A stretch of 64,000 nt of DNA from Zygnema cylindricum (GCA_037447655.1 JBBHKE010003158.1:163296-227295); one strand, 5' to 3'. Shown: positions 1 through 13,686, numbered from the stretch's first letter. Numbers and translations are program-made. The notes: generated by a model not told the origin, from the sequence alone.

Positions 1-824
1 TAGGTAACAATTATTGTTATCGCTAACAGTTTGTGTAACAATTCCTGTTATCGCTAACAGTTTGCGTAAGTTAGGTAACAACTCATTTTAGCGCAAACAC
101 TTTGTGTAATTTAGATAACAATTCCTGTTATCGCTAACAGTTTGTGTAATTTAGGTAACAATTCTTGTTATCGATAACATTTGTGTAATTTCGGTAACAA
201 TTCTTGTTATCGCTTACACTTTGTGTAATTTATGTAAGAATTTTTGTTATCGCTAACACTTTGTGTAATTGAGGTAACAATTGTTGTTATCGCTAACAAT
301 TTGTGTAATTTCGATAACAATTCCTGCTAGCGTAAATAGTGTGTGTAATTTAGATAACAATTTCTATAATCGCTAACTGTTTAAGTAATTTTGGTAACAT
401 TTATTGTTATCGCTAACAGTTTGTGTAATTTAGGTAACAATTCTTGTTATCGCTAATTGTTTGTGTAATTTAGATAACAATTTTTTATTGTAAGTTTTTG
501 TCTAATTTAGGTAACAATTCTTTTTATCGCTAACAGTTTGTATAACAATTCCTGTTATCGCTAACAGTTTGCGTAAGTTAGGTAACAACTCCTCTTAGCG
601 CAAACAGTTTGTGTAATTTAGATAACAACTCCTGTTATCGCTAACAGTTTGTGTAATTTAGGTAACAATTCTTGCTATCGATAACATTTGTGTAATTTCG
701 GTAACAATTTTTGTTATCGTTTACACTTTGTGTAATTTCAGTAACAATTCTTATTATCGCTAACACTTTGTGTAATTTAGGTAACAATTGTTGTTATCGC
801 TAACACTTTGTGTAATTTCGGTAA
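1..824 (+). repeat. 40-bp satellite array, plus orientation (left end)
   Basis: Head-to-tail copies of a 40-bp AT-rich monomer; a consensus copy occupies 2401-2440. In this orientation a monomer reads GTTTGTGTAATTTAGGTAAC followed by an AATTCTTGTTATCGCTAACA-like half. The array runs off the left edge. About 1-320 is repeated at about 508-824 (offset 507 bp, roughly 13 monomers), including a shared shortened monomer near 31-45 and 538-552, so this stretch is a higher-order duplication. The array stops at 824 where a family-1 LTR fragment begins with TGTAGAAAC. No gene. Confidence 0.97.
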
Positions 825-1322
825 TGTAGAAACTAATGGTTTTATTAGTATTTTCTAGGTCTGTAAAGAAATATAGAAGTCGAGGCAATCTATCTCTAAC
901 TTCTCTCTCTAACTCTCAAACTTGTCGCAGTCACTGAGAAATTGGAGAGGAAGCTAGAGCTATGGCTACCTTGGCTATTCTGAGGTTTACGGGAATTTTA
1001 TATTAGGGTTTATTTATTTATTTAAAAGGTATGTGTCGGCGGCAGGATTTGATCCTTGTACCTACCGGCCGGCAGATCGGGAATAGCCGGTAGCCTTAGC
1101 CGTTAAGTCTAGCAGTAGTGTTACGTACTATATAGTTTGATATTTATTTATATATGTATACGTACGATAATTCATTTAACTGAAATGAATTACGGGATAC
1201 ATAGATCCAGTAATATATAATGTACGAATTACGGTACGGACAAAAATCAATACCGCGCATTTGTTTCGTAAGTGAAACAAATACCCCGCATGTATTTATT
1301 ACGGCTACGATTAAATCCGAAT
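825..1322 (+). mobile_element. Truncated family-1 copia LTR (5' half) embedded in satellite
   Basis: It begins with the TGTAGAA terminus shared by the family-1 LTRs at 39085 and (inverted) 15763, and follows them for about 500 bp: the TATTTTCTAGGTCT box, the GTCACTGAGAAATTGGAGAG segment, the tRNA-like block and the doubled AATACCGCGCAT motif (here one copy has become ATACCCCGCAT). It breaks off at ATTAAATCCGAAT, where the full LTR would continue for another 550 bp, and satellite resumes in mid-monomer. There is no coding capacity. It is either a deleted solo LTR or an LTR whose distal half was lost to satellite rearrangement; no target duplication can be defined because one end is missing. 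Confidence 0.88.
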
Positions 1323-3835
1323 AGTTTGTGTAATTTAGGTAACAATTCTTTTATTGTTAATTGCTTGTGTAATGTAGGTAACAATTCATATAATCGCTAA
1401 TAGTTTGTGTAATTTAGGTAACAATTCTTGTTATCGCTAATAGTTTGAGTAAGTTCGGTAACCATTCTGGTAAGCGCTAACAGTTTGTGTAAGTTAGGTA
1501 ACAATTCTTGTTACCGCTAACAATTTGTGTAATTTAGGTAACAAATTTTGCTATCTCTAACAGTTTGTGTAATTTCGGTAACAATTCTAGTTATCGCTAA
1601 CAATTTGTGAAAGTTAGGTAACCATTCTTGTTAGCGCTAAAAGTTTGTGTAAGCTAGATAACAATTCCTGTTATCGCTAACATTTTGCATAATTTAAGTA
1701 ACAACTCCTCTTAGAGTAAACAGTTTGTGTAATTTAGGTATCAATTCTTGTTATCGCAACCTGTTTGTGTAATTTAGGTTAAAATTCTTGTTATCGCTAA
1801 CTGTTTGTGTAATTTAGGTAACAATTCTTGTTATCGCTAACAGTTTGTGTAAGTTAGATAACCATTATTGTTAGCGCTAATAGTTTGCGTAAGTTAGGTA
1901 ACAATTCCGCTTAACGCAAATTGTTTGTGTAATTTAGACAACAATTCTTGCTATCGCTAAAACTTTGTGTTATTTAGGTAACAATTGTTGTTATCGCTAA
2001 CAGTTTGTGTAATTTCGGTAACCATTCCTGCTAGCGTAAACAGTTTGTGTAATTTAGATAACAATTCCTGTTTTCGCTAACTGTTTGTGTAAGTTAGGTA
2101 ACAATTCTTGTTATCACTAGAAATTTGTGTAAATTAGATAACAATTCTTGTTAGCTCTAATAGTTTGTGTAAGTTAGGTAACAATTCTTGTTATCGTTTA
2201 CAGTTTGCGTAAGTTTGGTAACAATTCCTCTTAGCAGATACAGTTTGTTTAATTTAGATAACAATTCCTGTTATCGCGAACTGTTTGTGTAATTTAGGTA
2301 ACAATTCTTTTTATCGCTATCATTTGTGTAATTGCGGTAACAATTCTTGTTATCGCTAACAGTTTGTGTAATTTCGGTAACAATTCTTGTTATCGCTAAC
2401 AGTTTGTGTAATTTAGGTAACAATTCTTGTTATCGCTAACAGTTTGTGTAATTTTGGTAACAATTCCTGCTAGCGTAAACAGTTTGTGTTATTAAGATAG
2501 CAATTCCTGTTATTGCTAACTGTTTGTGTAAATTATGTAACAATTCTTGTAATCGCTAACAGTTTGTGTAAGTTAGGTAACCATTATTGTTAGCGCTAAG
2601 AGTTTGTGTACTTTAGGTAACAATTCTTGTTATTGCTAACTGTTTGTGTAATTTAGGTAACAATTCCTGTTATCGCTAACAGTTTTTGTAATTTAGGTAT
2701 CAATTCTTGTTATCGCTAACTGGTTCTGTATTTTAGGTAACCATTCTTGTTAGCGCTAACAGTTTGTGTAAGCTAGATAGCATTTCCTGTTATCGCTAAA
2801 AGTTTTTGTAAGTTAGGTAACAATACTTGTTATCGCTAACAGTTTGTATAAGATAATAATTCCTGTTAGCGCAAACAATTTGTGTAAATTAGATAACGAT
2901 TCCTGTTAGTTCTAAAAGTTTGTGTAAGTTATGTAACAATACTTGTGTAAGTTAGTAACAATACTTGTTATCGCTAACAGTTTGTTTAAGTTAGGTAACC
3001 ATTATTGTTAGCGCTAACAATTTTTGTTCTTTAGGTAACAATTCCTGTTATGGCTAACTGTTTGTGTAATTTAGGTAACAACTCCTCTTAGAGCAAACAA
3101 TTTGTGTAATTTAGGAATCAATTCTTGTTATCGCTAACAGTTTGTGTAAGTTAGGTAACCATTCTTGTTAGCGCTAATAGTTTGTGTAAGCAGGATAACA
3201 ATTCCTCTTATTGCTTACAGTTTGCGTAAGTTAGGTAACAATTCCTCTTAGCGCAAACAACTTGTGTAATTTGGATAACAATTCCTGTTATCGCTAACTG
3301 TTTATGTAATTTAGGTAACAATTTTTGTTATCCCTAGAAATTTGTGTAAATTAGATAACAAATCCTGTGAGCTCTAACAGTTTATGTAAGTTAGGTAACA
3401 ATTCCTATTATCGCTAACAGTTTCTATAAGTTATTTAACCATTATTGTTAGCGCTAATTGTTTGTGTACTTTTGGTAACAATTCTTGTTATTGCTAACTC
3501 TTTCTATAATTTAGGTAACAATTCCTGTTATTGCTGACAGTTTCTGTAATTTAAGTATCAATTCTTGTTATCGCTAATTGTTTGTGTAATTTAGATAACA
3601 ATTCTTGTTATCGCTAACTGTTTGTGTAATTTCCGTGACAATTCTTGTTATTGCAAACAGTTTCTGTAATTTAAGTATCAATTCTTGTTATTGCTAACTG
3701 TTTGTGTAATATAGGTTACAATTCTTGTTATCACTAACTGTTTGTGTAATTTAGGTAACAATTCTTGTTATCGTTAACTCTTTGTGTAATTTAGGTAACA
3801 ATTCTTGTAATCGCTAACTGTTTAAGTAATTTAGG

Positions 3836-4395
3836 TATCAATTCTTTTTATTGCTAACAGTATGTGCAATTTCGGTAACAATTCTTGTTATCGGTAACAG
3901 TTTGTGTAATTTCGGTAACAATTCGGGTTATCGCTAATAGTTTGTGAAATTTAGGTAACAATTCCTCATAGCGCAAACTGTTTGTGTAATTTAGATAACA
4001 ATTTCTATTATCGCTAACTGTTTGTGTTATTTCGGTTACAATTCTTGTTATCGCTGACAGTTTGTGTAATTTGGTAACCATTCTTGTTATCGCTAACTGT
4101 TTAATTAATTTAGGTAACAATTCTTTTTATTGCTAATAGTATGTGCAATTTCGGTAACAATTCTTGTTATCGGTAACAGTTTGTGTAATTTCGGTAACAA
4201 TTCGGGTTATTGCTAATAGTTTGTGAAATTTAAGTAACAATTCCTCTTAGCGCAAACTGTTTGTGTAATTTAGATAACAATTTCTAATATCGCTAACTGT
4301 TTGTGTTATTTCGGTTACAATTCTTGTTATCGCTGACAGTTTGTGTAATTTGGTAACCATTCTTGTTATCGCTAACTGTTTGTGTAATTTAGGTA
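3836..4395 (+). repeat. Higher-order tandem duplication, about 279-bp unit (7 monomers)
   Basis: The block from about 3836 to 4116 recurs immediately at about 4115-4395. Both copies carry the same unusual monomer variants in the same order: GTATGTGCAATTTCGG (3860 and 4139), TTATCGGTAACAG, CAATTCGGGTTAT, a CGCAAACTG variant and a shortened AATTTGGTAACC monomer. Shared rare variants at a constant offset of 279 bp show duplication of a seven-monomer block by unequal exchange rather than chance similarity. Confidence 0.85.
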
Positions 4396-4979
4396 ACAAT
4401 TCTTGTAATCGCTAACTGTTTGTGTAAATTAGGTAACAATTCATGTTACCTAATTTACCTTGTGCAAATTCAGTAATAATTCTTGTTATCGCTAACAGTT
4501 TGTGCAATTTCAGTAACAATTCTTGTTATCGCTAACAGTTTGTGCAATTTAGGTAAGAATTATTGTTATCGCTAACACTCTGTGTAATTTTGGTAACTAT
4601 TCCTATTATCGCTAACAGTTTGTGTAATTTGGGTAACAATTCTTGTTATCGCTAATTGTTTGTGTAATTTAGGTAACAATTCCTATTATCGCTAACTGTT
4701 TGTGTAATTTAGATAACAATTCTTGTTATTGGTAACAGTTTCTGTAAGTCAGATATCCATTTCTATTAGCGCTAACAGTGTGTGTAATTAGATAACAATT
4801 TTTGTTATCGCTATTAGTTTGTGTTAGTTAGGTAACAATTTATGTTAGCGCAAACAATTTGTGTAATTTAGATAACAATACCTGTTATCGCTAACTGGTT
4901 GTGTAATTTAGGTAACAATTTGTGTTAGCGCTAATAGTTTGTGTAAGTTTGGTAACAATTCTTGTTATCGCTAACAGTT

Positions 4980-5700
4980 TGTGTAAGTTTGGTAACCATT
5001 GTTGTTAGCGCTAACACTTTGTGTAAGTTAGGTAATAATTCCTGTTATTGCTAACAGTTTGTGTAATTTAGGTTACCATTGTTGTTAGCTCTAACAGTTT
5101 GTGTAAGTTAGATAACAATTTTGTAAGCGCTAACTGTTTCTGTAATTTAGGTAACAATTCTTGTTATCGCTGACTGTTTGTGTAATTTAGGTAACATTTC
5201 TTTTTATCGCTAATTGTTTAATTGAGTTAGGTAACAATTTCTGTTTGAGCTAAGAGTTTGTGTAAGTTAGGTAACCATTCTTGTTAGCGCTAATAGTTTG
5301 TGTAATTTAGGTAACAAATCTTGTTATCGCTAACAGTTTGTGTAAGTTAGGTAACAATTCCTGTTAGAGCTAACAGTTTGTGTAAGTTAGGTAACAATTC
5401 CTGTTTAGTGCTAACCGTTTATGTAATTTAGATAACAATTCTTGTTATCTCTAACAGTTTGTGTAATTTTGGTAACAATTCTTGTTATTGCTAACTGTTT
5501 GTGTAATTTTGGTAACAATTCTTGTTATTGCTAACTGTTTGTGTAATTTAGGTAATAATTCTTGTTATCGCTAACAGTTTGTATAATTTAGTTAACAAAT
5601 CTTGTTATCGCTAACTTTTTGTGTAATTTAGGTAACAATTCATGTTATCGCTAAGAGTTTGTGTAAGTTAGGTAACCATTCTTGTTAGCGCTAACAGTTT
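4980..5700 (+). repeat. Higher-order repeat block, copy 1 (partner at about 8730-9440)
   Basis: A run of diagnostic variants, including the shortened GATAACAATTTTGTAAGCGC monomer (5111) and CTAACTTTTTGTGTAATTTA (5611), reappears in the same order about 3,745-3,751 bp downstream (8862 and 9354). The small change in offset reflects indels within one copy. The block is about 18 monomers long. Confidence 0.75.
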
Positions 5701-7739
5701 GTGTAAGTTAGACAACAATTCTTGTTATCGCTAATAGTTGTGTAATTTAGGTTACCACTCTGTTAGCTCTAATAGTTTGTGTAAGTTAGGTAACTATTCT
5801 TGTTAGCGCAAATAAATTGTGAAATTTAGGTAAGAATTATTGTTATCTCTAAGAGTTTGTGTAAGTTAGGTAACAATTCTTTTTAGAGCTAATAGTTTGT
5901 GTAAGTTAGGTAACAATTCTTGTTTGCGCTAAGCGTTTATGTAATTTAGATAACAATTCTTGTTATCTCTAACAGTTTGTGTAAGTTAGATAACAATTCC
6001 TGTTAGTGCTAACTGTTTGTGTAATTTAGGTAATAATTCTTGTTTTCTTTGACATTTTTTGTAATTTAGGTAACAATTCATGTTTGCGGTAACAGTTTGT
6101 ATAATTTAGATTACAATTCTGTTATTGCTAACAGTTTGTGTAAGTTAGATAACTATTCATGTTAGCGCTAACAGTTTGTGTAATTTAAATTACAATTTTG
6201 TTATCGATAACTGTTTGTGTAATTTAGATAACAATTTTTGTTATCGCTGACTGTTTGTGTAATTTAGGTAATAATTGTTGTTATTGCTAACTGATTGTGT
6301 AATTTAGGTAACAATTGATGTTATCGCTAATTGTTTCTGTAATATAGATAACAATTTTTTTTATGGCTAACAGTTTGTGTAAGTTAGGTAACAATTCCTG
6401 TTATCGCTGACAATTTGTGAAAGTTAGGTTACCATTCTTGTTAGCTCTTGCAATTTGTGTAAGTTAGATAACAATTCGTGTGAGCGCTAATTGTTTGTGT
6501 AATTTAGGTAACAATTATTGTTATCGCTAACAGTTTGTGTAAGTTAGATAACAATTCATGTTAGCGCTAACAGTTTGTGTATTTTAGGTAACCATTTTTG
6601 TTAGCTCTAACAGTGTGTGTAAGTTAGTTAACAATTCCTGTTATCGCTAACAGTTTGTGTAATTTAGGTAACAATTCTTGTTATCGCTAACACTTTGTGT
6701 AAGTTTGGTAACCATTCTTGTTAGCGCTAACAGTTTGTGTAAGTTAGGTAATAATTCTTGTTATCGCTAACAGTTTGTATAATTTAGGTAACAATTCTTG
6801 CTATGGCTTACAGTGTGTTTAATTTAGGTAATAATTCCTGTTATCGCTAACAGTTTGTGTAAGTTAGGTAACCATTCTTGATAGCGCTAGCAGTTTGTGA
6901 AAGTTAGACAACAATTATTGTTATCGCTAACAGTTATGTAAGTTTGGTATCCATTCTTGTTAGCTCTAAGAGTTTGTGTAAGTTAGGTAATACTTCCTGT
7001 TATCGCTAACTGTTTGTGTAATTTAGGTATCAATTCTTGTTATCGCTAACAGTTTGTGTAAGTTAGGTAACCATTCTTGTTAGGGCTAATAGTTTGTATT
7101 ATTTAGGCAACAATTCTTGTTATCGCTAACTGTTTGTGTAAGTAAGGTAACAATTCCTGCTATCGCTAACAGTTTGTGGAAGTTAGATAACAATTCCTGT
7201 TAGCGGTAAAAGTTTGTGTAATTTAGGCAACAATCATTGCTAGCCCTAACTGTTTGTGTAATTTATGTAACAATTCTTGTTATCGCTAACATTTTTTGTA
7301 ATTTAGGTAACAATTCCTGTTTTCGCTAACCGTTTGTGTAAGTTAGATAACAATTCATGTTAGCGCTAACAATTTTCGTAATTTAGATTAAAATTCTGTT
7401 ATCGCTTATAGTTTGTGTAATTTAGGTAACAATTCTTGTTATCGCTAACTGTTTGTGATATTTAGGTAACAATTGTTGTTATCGCTAACTGATTGTGTAA
7501 TTTAGGTAACAATTGTTGTTATCGCCAATTTTTTTTGTAATTTAGGTTACAATTTCTGTTTTCGCTAACAGTTTGTGTAAGTTATATAACCATTTTTGTT
7601 AGATCTTACAGTTTGTGTAAGTTAGATAAGAATTCTTATGAGCGCTAACTGTTGTGTAATTAAGGTAACAATTCCTATTATCGCTAACTGTTTGTGTAAG
7701 TTAGACAACAATTCTTGTTATCGCTAACAGTTTGTGTAA

Positions 7740-8625
7740 GTTAGATATCAATTCCTATTAGCGCTAACAATGTGTGTAATTAGATAACAATTTTTGTTAT
7801 CGCTAACAGTTTCTGTAAGTTAGGTAACAATTCATGTTAACGCAAAAAAATTGTGTAATTTAGATAACAATACCTGTTATCGCTAACTACTTGTGAAATT
7901 TAGGAAACAATTCCAGTTAGCGCTAACTGTTTGTGTAATTTAGGTAATAATTTTTGTTATCGCTAACATTTTTTGTAATATAGGTAACAATTCTTGTTTT
8001 CGCTAACAGTTTGTGTAAGTTGGATAACAATCCATGTTAGCGCTAATAGTTTGTGTAATTTAGATTACAATTCTTTTATCGCTAACTATTTGTGTAATTT
8101 AGGTAACAATTCTTGTTATCGCTAACTGTTTGTATAATTTAGGTAACAATTGTTGTTATCGCTGATTGTTTGTGTAAGTTAGGTAACAATTCCTCTTATC
8201 GCTAACTGAATGTGTAAGTTAGGTAACAATTCTTGTTATTGTTTACAGTTTGTGTAAGTTAGGTAACCATGTTTGTTAGCTTTTACAGTTTGTGTAAGTT
8301 AGATAACAATTCCTGTTTGCGATTACTGTTTGTGTAATTAAGGTAACAATTCTTGTTAATGCTAACAGTTTGTGTAATTTAGGTAAAAATTTCTGTTATT
8401 GCTAACTGTTTGTTTAATTTAGGTAACAATTCTTGTTATCGCTATTTGTTTGTGTAATTTAGGTAACAATTCCTATTATCGCTAACTGTTTGTGTAATTT
8501 AGATAACAATTCTTGTTATTGGTAACAGTTTCTGTAAGCTAGATATCAATTCCTATTAGCGCTAACAGTGTGTGTAATTTAGATAACAATACCTGTTATC
8601 ACTAACTGGTTGTGTTATTTAGATA
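7740..8625 (+). repeat. Higher-order repeat block, copy 1 (partner at about 9490-10335)
   Basis: Variant monomers such as GGATAACAATCCATGTTAGC (8022), the TTATTGTTTACAG monomer, AACCATGTTTGTTAGC and GCTAGATATCAATTCC (8538) recur in order at 9731 through 10247, offset 1,709 bp. The left part (AGATATCAATTCCT at 7743 and 9493) is at offset 1,750, so one monomer was lost or gained between the copies. A weaker third copy begins near 11899. Confidence 0.8.
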
Positions 8626-9489
8626 ACAATTCTTGTTATCGCTAACACTTTATGTAAGCTAGGTAACAATTTCTGTTAGCGCTAACTAATTGTGTAAGTT
8701 AGGTAACAATTCCTGTTATCGCTAACAGTTTTTGTAAGTTTGGTAACAATTCTTGTTTGCGCTAACACTTTGTGTAAGTTAGGTAATAATTCCTGTTATC
8801 GCTAACAGTGTGTGTTATTTAGATTACCATTGTTGTTAGCTCTAACAGTTTGTGTAAGTTAGATAACAATTTTGTAAGCGCTAACTGTTTGTGTAATTTA
8901 GGTAACAATTCTTGTTCTCGCTAACTGTTTGTGTAATTTAGGTAACAATTCTTTTTATCGCTAATAGTTTGTTTGAGTTAGGTAACAATTTCTGTTAGAG
9001 CTAAGAGTTTGTGTAAGTTAGGTAACCATTCTTGTTAGCGCTAATAGTTTGTGTAATTTAGGTAACAAATCTTGTTTTCGCTAACAGTTTGTGTAAGTTA
9101 GGTAACAATTCCTGTTAGAGCTAACAGTTTGTGTAAGTTAGGTCACAATTCGTGTTAGCGCTAACCGTTTATGTAATTTAGATAACAATTCTTGTTATCT
9201 CTAACAGTTTGTGTAATTTTGGTAACAATTCTTGTTATTGCTAACTGTTTGTGTAATTTAGGTAACAATAGCGCTAACAGTTTGTGTAATTTAGGAAATA
9301 ATTCTTCTAATCGCTAACAGTTTGTATAATTTAGGTAACAATTCTTGTTATCGCTAACTTTTTGTGTAATTTAGGTAACAATTCATGTTATCGCTAAGAG
9401 TTTGTGTAAGTTAGGTAACCATTCTTGTTAGCGCTAACTTTTTGTGTAATTTAGATAACAATTCTTATTATTGCTAATAGTTTGTGTAA

Positions 9490-10335
9490 GTTAGATATCA
9501 ATTCCTCTTAGCGGTAACAATGTGTGTAAATAGATAACAATTTTTGTTATCGCTACTTGTTTCTGTAAGTTAGGTAACAATTCATGTTAACGCAAAAAAT
9601 TTGTGTAGTTTAGATAACAATACCTTTTATCGCTAACTGTTTGTGTAATTTAGGTAACTTTTTTGTTATCGCTAACATTTTTTGTAATATAGGTAACAAT
9701 TCTTGTTTTCGCTAACAGTTTGTGTAAGTTGGATAACAATCCATGTTAGCGCTAATAGTTTGTGTAATTTAGATTACAATTCTTTTATCGCTAACTATTT
9801 GTGTAATTTAGGTAACAATTCTTGTTATCGCTAACTGTTTGTATAATTTAGGTAACAATTGTTGTTATCGCTGATTGTTTGTGTAAGTTAGGTAACAATT
9901 CCTCTTATCGCTAACAATTTGTGTAAGTTAGGTAACAATTCTTGTTATTGTTTACAGTTTGTGTAAGTTAGGTAACCATGTTTGTTAGCTTTTACAGTTT
10001 GTGTAAGTTAGATAACAATTCCTGTTTGCGATTACTGTTTGTGTAATTAAGGTAACAATTCTTGTTAATGCTAACAGTTTGTGTAATTTAGGTAAAAATT
10101 TCTGTTATTGCTAACTGTTTGTTTAATTTAGGTAACAATTCTTGTTATCGCTATTTGTTTGTGTAATTTAGGTAACAATTCTTTTTATGGCTAACTGTTT
10201 GTGTAATTTAGATAACAATTCTTGTTATTGGTAACAGTTTCTGTAAGCTAGATATCAATTCCTATTAGCGCTAACAGTGTGTGTAATTTAGATAACAATA
10301 CCTGTTATCACTAACTGGTTGTGTTATTTAGGTAG
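9490..10335 (+). repeat. Higher-order repeat block, copy 2
   Basis: Second copy of the block at 7740-8625; see that entry for the diagnostic variants. It is the more recent-looking pair in this array, as most monomers in the right two thirds of the block agree base for base. Confidence 0.8.
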
Positions 10336-13300
10336 TAATTCCTGTTTTCGCTAACAGTTTGTATCAGTTAGATAACAATTCATGTTAGCGCTAACAGTTT
10401 GTGTAATTTAGATTACAATTCCGTTATCGCTAACAATTTGTGTAATTTAGATAACAATTCTTGTTATCGCCAACTATTTGTGTAATTTAGGTAACAATTC
10501 TTGTTATCACTAACTGTTTGTGTAGTTTAGGTAACAATTGTTGTTATCGCTAACTGAATGTGAAATTTAGGTAACAATTGTTGTTATCGCTAATTGTTTG
10601 TGTAGTTTAGATTACAATTTATGTTATCGCTAACACTTTGTGTAAGTTAGGTAACAATTCTTGTTATTGTTTACAGTTTGTGTAAGTTAGGTAACCATGT
10701 TTGTTAGTTTTTATAGTTTGTGTAAGTTAGAAAACAATTCCTGTTTGCGCTTAGTGTTTGTGTAATTTAGGTAACAATTCTTGTTATCGCTAACTGTTTG
10801 TGTAATCTTGTCATTGCTAACAAATTGTGTAATCCTATTAGCGCTAAAAGTTTGTGTAAGATAGGTATTATTCCTCTTATCGTTAACAGTTTGTGTAAAT
10901 TTTGTAACCGTGCTTGTTAGCGCTAACAGTTTGTGTAAGTAAGATAACAATTCCTGTTATCGCTAACTGTTTGTGTAATTTAGGTAACAATTCTTGTTAT
11001 CGCTAACAGTTTGTGTAATTTAGGTTACAATTCCTATTATCGCTAACTGTTTGTGTAATTAAGATAACAATTCTTGTTATTGGTAACAGTTTCTGTAAGC
11101 TAGATATCAATTCCTATTAGCGCTAACAATGTGTGTAATTAGACAAGAATTTTTGTTATCGCTAACAGTTTGTGTTCGTTAGGTAACAATTCATATTAGA
11201 GCAAACAATATGTGTAATTTAGGTAACAATTCTTGTTATCGCTATTTGTTTGTGTAATTTAGGTAACAATTCTTGTTATTGGTAACAGTTTCTGAAAGCT
11301 AGATATCAATTCCTATTAGCGCTAACAGTGTGTGTAATTTAGATAACAATACCTGTTATCACTAACTGGTTGTGTTATTTAGGTAACAATTCCTGTTAGT
11401 GCTAAAAGTTTGTGTAATTTAGATAACAATTCTTGTTATCGCTAACAGTTTATATAAGCTAGGTAACCATTCTTGTTACCGCTAATAGTTTGTGTAATTT
11501 AGGTAAGAATTCTTTTTATCGCTAACAATTTGTGTAATTTAGGTAACAATTTTTGTTATCGCTAACTGTTTGTGTGATTAAGGTAACAATTCTTGTCATC
11601 GCTAACAGTTTGTGTAAGTTTGGTAACCATTCTTGTTAGTGCTAACAGTTTGTGTAAGTAAGATAACAATTCCTGTTATCGCTAACTGCTTGTGTAATTT
11701 AGGTAACAATTCTTGTTATCGCTAACAGTTTGTGTAATTAGGTAATTATTCCTGTTATAGCTAACTGTTTGATTAATTTAGGTATCAATTCTTGTTATCG
11801 CTAGTTGTTTGTGTAATTAAGTTAACAATTCCTATTATCGCTAACTGTTTTGTAATTTAGATAACAATTCTTATTATTGCTAACAGTTTGTGTAAGTTAG
11901 ATATCAATTCCTATTAGCGCTAACAATGTGTGTAATTAGATAACAATTTTTGTTATCGCTAACAGTTTCTATAATTTAGGTAACAATTCATGTTAACGCA
12001 AAAAATTTGAGTAATTTATATAAAAATACTTGTTATCGCTAATTGCTTCTGTAATTTAGGAAGCAATTCTTGTTAGCGCTAACTGTATGTGTAATTTAGG
12101 TAACAATTCTTGTTATCGCTAACATTTTTTGAAATATAGGTAACAATTCTTGTTTTCGCTAACAATTTTTGTAAGTTAGATAACAATTCATGTCAGCGCT
12201 AACAGTTTGTGTAATTTAGATAACAATTCTTGTTATCGCTAACTGTTTGTGTAATTTAGGTAATAATTCTTGTTATCGCTAACTGTTTGTGTAATTTAGG
12301 TAACAATTGTTGTTATCGCTAATTGTTTGTGTAATTTAAATAACAATCTTTGTTATCGCTAACAGTTTGTGTAAGTTAGGTAACAATTCTTGTTATTGTT
12401 TTCAGTTTGTGTAAGTTAGGTAACCATGTTTATTAGCTTTTACAGTTTGTGTAAGTTAGATAACAATTCTTGTTTGAGCTTACTGTTTGTGTAATTTAGG
12501 TAACAATTCCTGTTAGCGCTAACTGTTTGGCTAATTTAGGTAACAATTGTTGTTATCGCTAATTGTTTGTGTAATTTAGGTAACAATTTTGTTATCGCTA
12601 ACAGTTTGTGTAATTTAGATAACAATTCCTGTTATCGCTAACTGTTTGTGTAATTTAGGTAACAATTGTTGTTATCCCTAACTGATTGTGTAATTTAGGT
12701 AACAATTGTTGTTATCGCTAATTGTTTGTGTATTATAGATAATAATTCTTGATATCTCTAACAATTTGTGTAAGTTAGGTAACAATTCCTGTTATTGCTA
12801 AAAGTTTGTGTAAGTTAGGTAACCATTCTTGTTAGCTCTTACAGTTTGTGTAAGTTAGATAATAATTCCTTTTAGCGCTAATTGTTTGTGAAATTTGGGT
12901 AACAATTATTGTTATCCCTAACTGATTGTGTAATTTAGGTAACAATTCTTGTTATCGCCAATTGTTTCTGTTATTTGGGTAACAATTATTGTTATCGCTA
13001 ACTGTTTGTGTAAATTAGATAACAATTATTGTTATCCCTAAATGTTTGTGTAAATTAGATAACAATTCATGTTATTGCTAACAATTTGTGTAATTTAGTT
13101 ATTAATTGTTGTTTTTGCTAATTGTTTGTGTAATTTAGATAAAAATTCTTGTTTTCGCTAACAGTTTGTGTAAGTTAGGTAACCATTCTTGTTAGCGCTA
13201 ACTGTTTGTTTAGTTTAGGTAACAATTCCTGTTATCGCTAACTGTTAGTGTAATTTCGGTAACAATTCTTGTTATCGCTAATTGTTTGTGTTATTTAGGT

Positions 13301-13686
13301 AGCATTTACTGTTATCGCTAACTGTTTGTGTAAATTCGATCACAATTCCTATTATTGCTAACAGTTTGTGTAATTTAGATATCAATCTTTGTTAGCGCTA
13401 AATTTTTGTGTAATTTAGGTAACAAATCTTATTATCGCTAACTGTATTTGTAAATTAGATAACAATTCGTGTTATGGCTAACTGTTTTTGTAATTTAGAT
13501 AACATTTATTGTTAGGGCTAACGGTTTGTGTAATTTAGATAACAATTCCTGTTATCGCTAACTGTTTGTGTAAGTTAGGTAACAATTCCTGTTATCGCAA
13601 ACAAGTTTGTGTTATTTGATTAACAATTCTTGTTAGCGCTAATTGTTTGTGTAATTTAGATATGAATTCTTGTTATCGCTAATTGT

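Larger units (their letters stand above)
1323..13686 (+). repeat. 40-bp satellite array, plus orientation (main left array)
   Basis: About 12.4 kb, close to 310 monomers, all in plus orientation, with scattered 1-2 bp indels that shift the phase. Two monomer types recur: one reads AATTTAGGTAACAATTCTTG then TTATCGCTAAC, the other AAGTTAGGTAACCATTCTTG then TTAGCGCTAAC, with the differences inherited together. Several longer blocks are duplicated inside the array and are listed separately. Short ORFs (for example 3854-4120 and 10711-10950, minus) consist only of translated monomers and are not genes. No promoter or RNA gene was seen. Confidence 0.97.

Noticed and set aside
3854-4120. Short ORFs in satellite (also 10711-10950 and 22636-22860) rich in repeated TQTV(S/T)DN(R/K)NCY-like peptides
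   Set aside because: They are straight translations of the 40-bp monomer (40 is not a multiple of 3, so the peptide cycles over three monomers) and have no start context or conservation beyond the satellite.
1323-13686. CRISPR array (regular short repeats)
   Set aside because: There are no unique spacers: the whole 40-bp period is repeat, with graded divergence and kilobase-scale duplications, in DNA full of LTR retrotransposons.
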